64,000 bases of DNA from Siphonodentalium dalli (Eukaryota; Mollusca; Scaphopoda; Gadilida; Siphonodentaliidae). The notes beneath the pieces were generated by a model, which worked only from the letters and a program-made list of their open reading frames with translations, had not been told where the DNA came from and did not search any database. Position numbers and translations under genes: made by a program. Positions 58,494 to 64,000 of the stretch are shown piece by piece; the stretch's first letter is position 1, and every line of letters begins with the position of its first letter. The stretch lies in contig CP136063.1 of NCBI GenBank assembly GCA_032622095.1, positions 277,135,426 to 277,199,425 of the forward strand, in the 5' to 3' direction.

Positions 58494-58690
58494 ATTCTTT
58501 CACCCAATTATAACAGTGTATATTGGAATGGTCTATTATTAATTTGGAGGGGTCTTCAGGATATATAAGCGGACGACAGACTGAAAAACAGATAATATAA
58601 GAGCAGAAGAATTCATATTCATTGGTGAGAAATGTTCAGATAATAAGTTCTTTGTTTGCCGAACTTATTATTTGAACATTTCCTAAGGGA
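58494..58690. mobile_element. TTAA-MITE family D fragment
   Basis: 'gtgtatattggaatggtcta', 'gcggacgacag' and 'gaacatttcctaagggaact' match family D at 9904-10513. The left TTAA and the right terminal ~20 bp are missing. Confidence 0.6.
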
Positions 58691-58692
58691 AC

Positions 58693-58831
58693 TACAGTAA
58701 TGCCCTAAATAACCGACTCCTTAACCACAGCAGAATTATGGGTAATTTTTCACGATTTATTTTCGACTTAATCCTGAAAAATTACCCATAATTCTGCTGT
58801 GGTTAAGGAGTCGATTATTTAGGGCATAATA
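58693..58831. mobile_element. TA-flanked MITE family E, internally deleted
   Basis: TACAGTAATGCCC to AGGGCATAAT. The middle is reduced to 'gatttattttcgacttaatcc', about 80 bp shorter than other copies. Confidence 0.72.
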
Positions 58832-61800
58832 TATAGAGCATATAAATATATAGAGCTCTGATGCTTTCAAAGATCATTCATGGTAATTTATAGATTGCTC
58901 TGTTGTTTTTTTTGTTAAATCAATATCTTGTTTGTTTGGAGTTCGTTAGGATAACGGTTCATGAATAAAGAATATAATTCCTGTATTTTGTTAATGATGG
59001 GCCAAAATTACAACTACAACTTTTTTTATAAAACCAGATTTCAAGACTACAGATAGCTTTTTAGTACATAGTTATACTTCCATGGTGTAACCAAGGAAGT
59101 ATATTGTTTTTCTATTGGGGTCGTTTTCCGTTTATTTTGAAATTCTCAGAAACTAATTGCAGTAGGAACGCGAAATCTCTAGAGAATATAGGCATCTAAG
59201 GTCTACTAAAAATAAAGATATCCGGATTTCGGCCCAATGTTTCTTGACGGAGTTATGGCCCTTTTTCGATTATTTTTCATTATTATTATTATTATACTCC
59301 ACGATTTTGCGACGCCCTAATATCTGAAAGTATGAGGAGTAGCAAACTAAAAGTTGGTAGGTATGTTGGGGCTAATCAGTTCTAACTTTTTTTCATATAA
59401 CAAATATTGTCCGCGTTTCCCCGTGAAAAAATGTCATTTTATTATCTCGGAAATTATAAGGAGCAGAGCATCGAAAATTGGACCGTATGCACACCTCGAT
59501 ATGCCCTACTGACCACGGGCATCAAAACTTGTGTCCGCGCTTTCCTTGATGAGTTACCGCCCATAAATAGGGACACACTATACACCAGGATGAATAAACC
59601 GAGTTGTCCAGCGCTCTAAATTTTTTACTGCATATTTCGAATTGGACGAGTGATCCGGACCCGAAAATACCGCTTAAAAATGATTTTTTCCCAGGACTTT
59701 CCGCATTACGAGGTATGGAAATATTGCACCTATTTTTCCCACCAAATCCAAACCGGCTAATTAAAGAGCAAGATAATGTCGTAGCAGGTACATTGACATA
59801 CTGTATGTACGTCCCATAAGTTTGACCGCTATACTTTAAAAGTAACCTGCCCAACGGAGAATGCGAGTCGGGGTGGGTTGAGACTTTAGGAAAATTCCAA
59901 GGGGGGAAAATTCAAACATTGAGATAAAAATTTTTGACGAGTACATCTGATTGGTAGTGTTCACGCGCATCTACAGTACGATTTTCTCATTTTCAGATGG
60001 AACGGTTTACTCGTGACAACGCTATATAACATAAATATGTATACTTAAGTAGTCTATCAATAACCTATTTTTAGCCCCAAATCCAAACGGGCTAATGAAG
60101 GAGCGAGTTTAATGCAGTGGCATGTAAGCCGGTATACTGTAGGTACGCCTCCAAAATTTTACCTCTCTACTATAAACGCAACCTGCTCAACGGAGTGTTT
60201 GTGTCGGGTGGGTTAAGATTTGGCAAATTCCACCGAAAATCAAATGGGGAAAATTACTCCGAAAATCAGATATTGAGATAAAAACTTTTCGACAAGTGGA
60301 TGTGATTAATAGTATCTAAACGCAAGATTAGTATGCTTTTCAAAGTTTCAGAGTTGACGGTTTAACTCTGGTAGCGTGTAACGTTAACGGGTGATATATA
60401 TTACTCAAATTCAAACCCACTCTCTATGACGCAAATTCAAACGGACTTATCAAGGAGCCAGGCAAATGCATGAATATGTTCACCGATATACTATAGGTAT
60501 GTCCGCTCTACGATAAAAGTAACCTGTCCAACGGAGATGTGGCGTACGCCCCGGGGAGGGTCGAGGCTTTTGGCAAATTCCACCGAAACTCGTAAATGGG
60601 AAAAAATGGCAAATCGCGAATCAAGTGTTTTATATTTTGAACACTGCATGTGTTTTGTAGTATACAAGGACAACATTAGTTTCAGAGCAGACGGGTAAGC
60701 ACTCAGCTAGCATTATCGATTGTGACATAGTTATCTCTCGATTACAGTTAACTCTATTACAAAGACATTAATGACTAGAGGACTATAGTGTAGCGATGAC
60801 GCACTGAAATACTAATTAATTAATTAACCAAGCGGTCTTTCCTCCGCCATTCAAACTAAAAGATTCTGAATCCGAAACTGAAGAACTATCCAATAAATGT
60901 GAAATAACAGAGTTATGGTACATTAATATGCTTTCCACTCTTTTGATCTACATGCCGATTACGCTATAATCAGACATGCCTAATTTCGTGACCGTTGAAA
61001 TTGATATGAGCGTCTTGGGGAGGGGTTATAATTAGCTCTAAAATATATCCCTACAGAATAAAAATGAACTGATTGGCTGGGGTGAATGGTGACTCATTTG
61101 GTCACGACCATGTTGCAATAGACTGTCATTAAGCATCCACGGTGGGCCGAACCAAATGATATAAACCTTTGGAATATATATCTTATTTAGAAATGTCAAT
61201 GCAAGTCCACCATCGGATCACAAAACACCAATATGCATTCGATGATGAGAAACACAACTATACGCATAACACACACATGGAATGGGATACCATGGAAGTA
61301 TATCTGATTCCATGGAATCTGACCTCTAGTTTTAACTTATTTTTACTGTTTGTCTAGTTTATTTCTATGAGGTTTACTTCAGTTGTCTGTAATTTATCAT
61401 GAACATTCAACATTCACTGTTTTTTTTTTTTAAAGGGGTGTATTACAGTGTTTGTGCTGTTGGTGGCCAAATTCGCCAATGGCCAATATTTTTCGAAATT
61501 GACCAATAAAAATTTTATTTGGCCAAACTTTTTTTTACCCCAAATGGAGACAGAAGACTAATTCAAAATCACTGAATAGACAGTGCTGATGAACTTAGCC
61601 GATGGGTTTCCTACTTCCGAAATATCGTACCATGAACACCCAAATTTATTTTGTAATGGGAGCATTGATTGAATGGTTACGGCTGTACAAACTTGAAAGG
61701 GACCATTACACAACTCTTTGACATCTAATCAGGGTTTTTTAGTCGAGTTTTTCAAAAACTCGACTTATGGTTTGACGAGGGACGGTTGGCGGGCGGGCGG

Positions 61801-61980
61801 TGGGCAGGCGGACTTAAAGAATGCCTTATAACTTTGACATTTGTGAACGGATTAATTTAATAGAGATTATACATACTGACTTTCGTTTGTGAAGGGAGAG
61901 AGTGGTTGGGCGAGAAGTGCCCAGGATTGTCGAAAACATCGAGTGATATTCTCCTTTGTTTATCAGTAAATTAATTTGTG
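58832..61980. other. CDKAL1: CDKAL1 intron 5, repeats and unique sequence
   Basis: From about 59690 to 60690 there are three diverged ~340-bp units, each with 'aacctg(c/t)ccaacggag', 'ggcaaattccaccgaaa' and 'aaatccaaacgggcta'. 61445-61530 holds the 'ttggccaat' repeat shared with 54280. 61745-61815 holds the 'aaactcgacttatgg' repeat shared with 7940. Open frames in 59407-59854 have no recognisable domain. Confidence 0.5.
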
Positions 61981-61988
61981 ATTAACAT

Positions 61989-62240
61989 CAAGCCTTGAAA
62001 TAGTGTGCCTGTCATTTGCAGAATGAGGTCCCCAGAGGGTGAATTTAGTGATGCTACTCCGCATAGTGGGCTAGCATCACCAAATTCACACTCTGGGGAC
62101 CTCATTCTGCTTACACCTCAGCAGAATGAGGTTCCCAGAGGGTGAATTTTGTGATGCTAGCCCGCTATGCAAGGTAGCATTACTAAATTCACCCTCTGGG
62201 AACCTCATTCTGCAAATGACAGACACTATTTCAAGGCTTG
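61989..62240. mobile_element. hAT-type MITE (short form) with perfect 8-bp duplication, intron 5
   Basis: CAAGCCTTGAAATAGTGTGC to CACTATTTCAAGGCTTG, 252 bp, flanked by ATTAACAT (61981-61988, 62241-62248). Confidence 0.92.
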
Positions 62241-62362
62241 ATTAACATTGGACTAAATATTTACACTTTTGCATAGTTATCCTTTTTTTATCTGAGCTTG
62301 ATCTAATTTGCTGCAGTAAGGATACATATCACATCATTTACTGCAACCTTTTGTTTTTTCAG

Positions 62363-62466
62363 ATGCTTAAACCAGTGTACATATTGTAAAACTAAACATG
62401 CTAGAGGTGAACTTGGCAGCTACCATCCTGATGAAATCGTCGCTAGAGCAGAACAGTCTTTCAAAG
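62363..62466 (+). CDS. CDKAL1: CDKAL1 coding exon 6 (radical-SAM cysteines)
   Basis: Acceptor gttttttcag, donor CAAAG|gtgaga, 104 nt, phase 2 in and phase 1 out. The exon opens in the middle of the codon before [21 protein letters not shown]200, C204 and C207 form the CxxxCxxC that binds the S-adenosylmethionine-ligating [4Fe-4S] cluster. All three cysteines are intact, so nothing in this exon argues against activity. Confidence 0.96.
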
Positions 62467-62523
62467 GTGAGAAAACAATCTCCAGTGTGACAATCTCGCA
62501 TAATCTCCACTCTAAGTCTTTAA

Positions 62524-62940
62524 AGGTACTCACTCCGATTAGACACTCCTAAATTACTATTTCTTTGGCTTTGGGGGTAAAAAATATTTGATTCGAGTCG
62601 AGGAACCCACCCTTCAAAGCTCAGAGTGATCAGATATCGATTTTTGAAATGTGTTAATTTTTTTAGATGTGGGCCACTTCCACGTCTCAAACGGACAAAT
62701 TATGGACAAATTGCGGGTGTAAGATGGATAACTCTAATATCAAGTGGTTATTATTAACAATAATAAAAAATAATAACCACTTGATATTAGAGTTATCCAT
62801 CTTACACCCGCAATTTGTCCATTTGCGACGTGGAAGTGGCCCACACCTCCAAAAATTAACACATTTCAAAAATCGATATCTGATACCCCCGAAGCCAAAG
62901 AAATAGTAATTTAGGGGTGCTTAATCGGATTGAGTACCTT
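62524..62940. mobile_element. TTAA-flanked foldback, intron 6
   Basis: AGGTACTCACTCCGATTAG is mirrored by TAATCGGATTGAGTACCT with TTAA on both sides. The central arms are an almost perfect ~110-bp hairpin ('aagatggataactctaatat' and its mirror). A diverged relative lies at 19918-20340. The intron lies within a transcribed gene, so a long hairpin RNA would form in the pre-mRNA. Confidence 0.8.
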
Positions 62941-63316
62941 TAATAATTACTCTATCAATTCACATATTGTAAAACACCACAGAAATCAATATTCATGTTC
63001 ATTGTTGGTGAGAGTTAACAATGAACACTATCAGATTCAATTCGAGATTCATTTTGATGTTGAAATTACAACAGTGATTTGAAGATGAGATTTGATGCAA
63101 AATCCTTGATGTGCAGGATGCAAGTTATAGCCTTATACAACTCTCCCCAATGATATTTACGTTCACAGTTGTTCAGTTCTAGTTTACTTGTGTTGATGTC
63201 TGTATGATTGAAGGGGTTAAACATTCATTGATCATGTTCATCCTCCCATTAATCATTTCACAAATTTATCATGTATTTCAGTAGATCCAACTTGAATTAT
63301 TTTATACTTGTTGTAG

Positions 63317-63483
63317 AGGGGGTTGTGGAAATATGGTTAACATCTGAAGATTTAGGTGCATATGGACATGATATTGGCGTGACGTTACCGCAGTTACTAT
63401 GGAAACTTGTTGATGTGATACCTAAAGGTGCGAGGCTCAGAATGGGGATGACAAACCCACCATATATTCTAGAACATCTTGAG
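63317..63483 (+). CDS. CDKAL1: CDKAL1 coding exon 7
   Basis: Acceptor ttgttgtag, donor TTGAG|gtatgt, 167 nt, phase 1 in and 0 out; residues 234-289. It encodes [20 protein letters not shown], then [20 protein letters not shown] and [14 protein letters not shown]. This matches the radical-SAM core of animal CDKAL1 ([13 protein letters not shown] and [13 protein letters not shown] in human), including the SEDxGAYG segment near the SAM site. Confidence 0.96.
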
Positions 63484-63590
63484 GTATGTTGTCAGGACTT
63501 CAAAATATTCTTGAATGCTAATAATCATACATTTATTTTTAAAGGAAGAAGTTCTTGAGTGCTTCATTATCATACATTTACAGTTCCACT

Positions 63591-63700
63591 CAAGCCTTGA
63601 AATAAGGTGTCTGTCATTTGCAGAATGAGATTCCCAGAGGGTGAATTTAGTGATGCTACCCCGCATCATGCAGAATGAGGTCCCCAGGTTTTCTGTTGGT
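63591..63700. mobile_element. hAT-type MITE, left fragment, intron 7
   Basis: CAAGCCTTGAAATAAGGTGT, GAGGGTGAATTTAGTGATGC and 'gcagaatgaggtccccagg', after which similarity ends. Roughly the first quarter of the element remains. Confidence 0.7.
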
Positions 63701-63969
63701 CTGTGCGGACCTGTCATTGGTTGAGGGATCTAATTAAAATTTGGTGTGGATGTTCACCTATAGAAGGCCTTGAAATTAAATGTCAAATGGCAATGTTCAC
63801 ATTTTACCTTTATTTGCTTTAAAATGTAGGTTTCGTCCTGCCCATGTTTTAATTTGGCACAGTGACTGTATGAATGCCAGCACCTGCAGTGCAACGTCTT
63901 GGTTTGACTTGTTTTCAACACTAGGAGAAATATTATTAGCATAAATTATAATCATGAGTTGCATTACAG

Positions 63970-64000
63970 GAGATGTCAAAAATTCTCAACCATAAACGAG
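63970..64000 (+). CDS. CDKAL1: CDKAL1 coding exon 8, start only
   Basis: After the acceptor gcattacag, the last 31 bases read EMSKILNHKR in phase 0, matching human EMAKILNHPR directly after the exon 7 sequence. The exon is cut by the window edge. The rest of the radical-SAM domain, the TRAM domain and the C-terminal membrane anchor must lie beyond. Confidence 0.88.

Overview
The window is eukaryotic nuclear DNA from an animal. It is AT-rich, intron-dominated and packed with miniature transposons and satellites. The only gene I can support with confidence is CDKAL1, the tRNA-t6A37 methylthiotransferase. Its seven complete coding exons and the start of an eighth lie on the + strand from 45405 to the window edge. 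Protein similarity is to animal CDKAL1. The style of the repeats (short foldback elements, TTAA-flanked MITEs, degenerate 'gtccgtccgtcagtc' tracts) suggests a marine invertebrate, possibly a bivalve mollusc, but this is a weak inference.

Layout: 1-2470 is a ~160-bp satellite. 2.5-12.5 kb is a mosaic of TTAA-flanked (piggyBac-type) MITEs sharing an ~75-bp hairpin, TA-flanked (Tc1/mariner-type) MITEs and hAT-type MITEs. 12961-14191 is a hAT element with a BED-finger-like relic. 14461-15160 is a ten-copy 70-bp minisatellite. 15.2-36 kb is sparse, AT-rich DNA with scattered MITEs, hairpins and old degenerate repeats. 36.3-42.2 kb is a stack of nested foldback transposons, one of which carries a small spliced minus-strand ORF split by two later insertions. 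42.2-45.4 kb is the 5' flank of CDKAL1. 45405-64000 is CDKAL1.

The joined CDKAL1 exons keep frame and give 289 residues plus the start of exon 8. They include the three cysteines of the N-terminal methylthiotransferase domain (C59, C95, C124) and the radical-SAM CxxxCxxC (C200/C204/C207). The most unusual feature of the window is what has happened at this gene's splice junctions. The exon 2 donor lies 5 nt from a TTAA-MITE. The exon 3 donor is inside a minisatellite that also contains a hAT-MITE end. The exon 4 donor lies inside the 8-bp target duplication of another hAT-MITE, so it is present twice. Exon 5 has about four tandem copies of its acceptor and ten of its donor. Intron 3 also holds a diverged duplicate of the end of exon 3.

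I saw no rRNA, tRNA, CRISPR or prokaryotic feature. Most short ORFs in the window are translations of hairpins or satellites.
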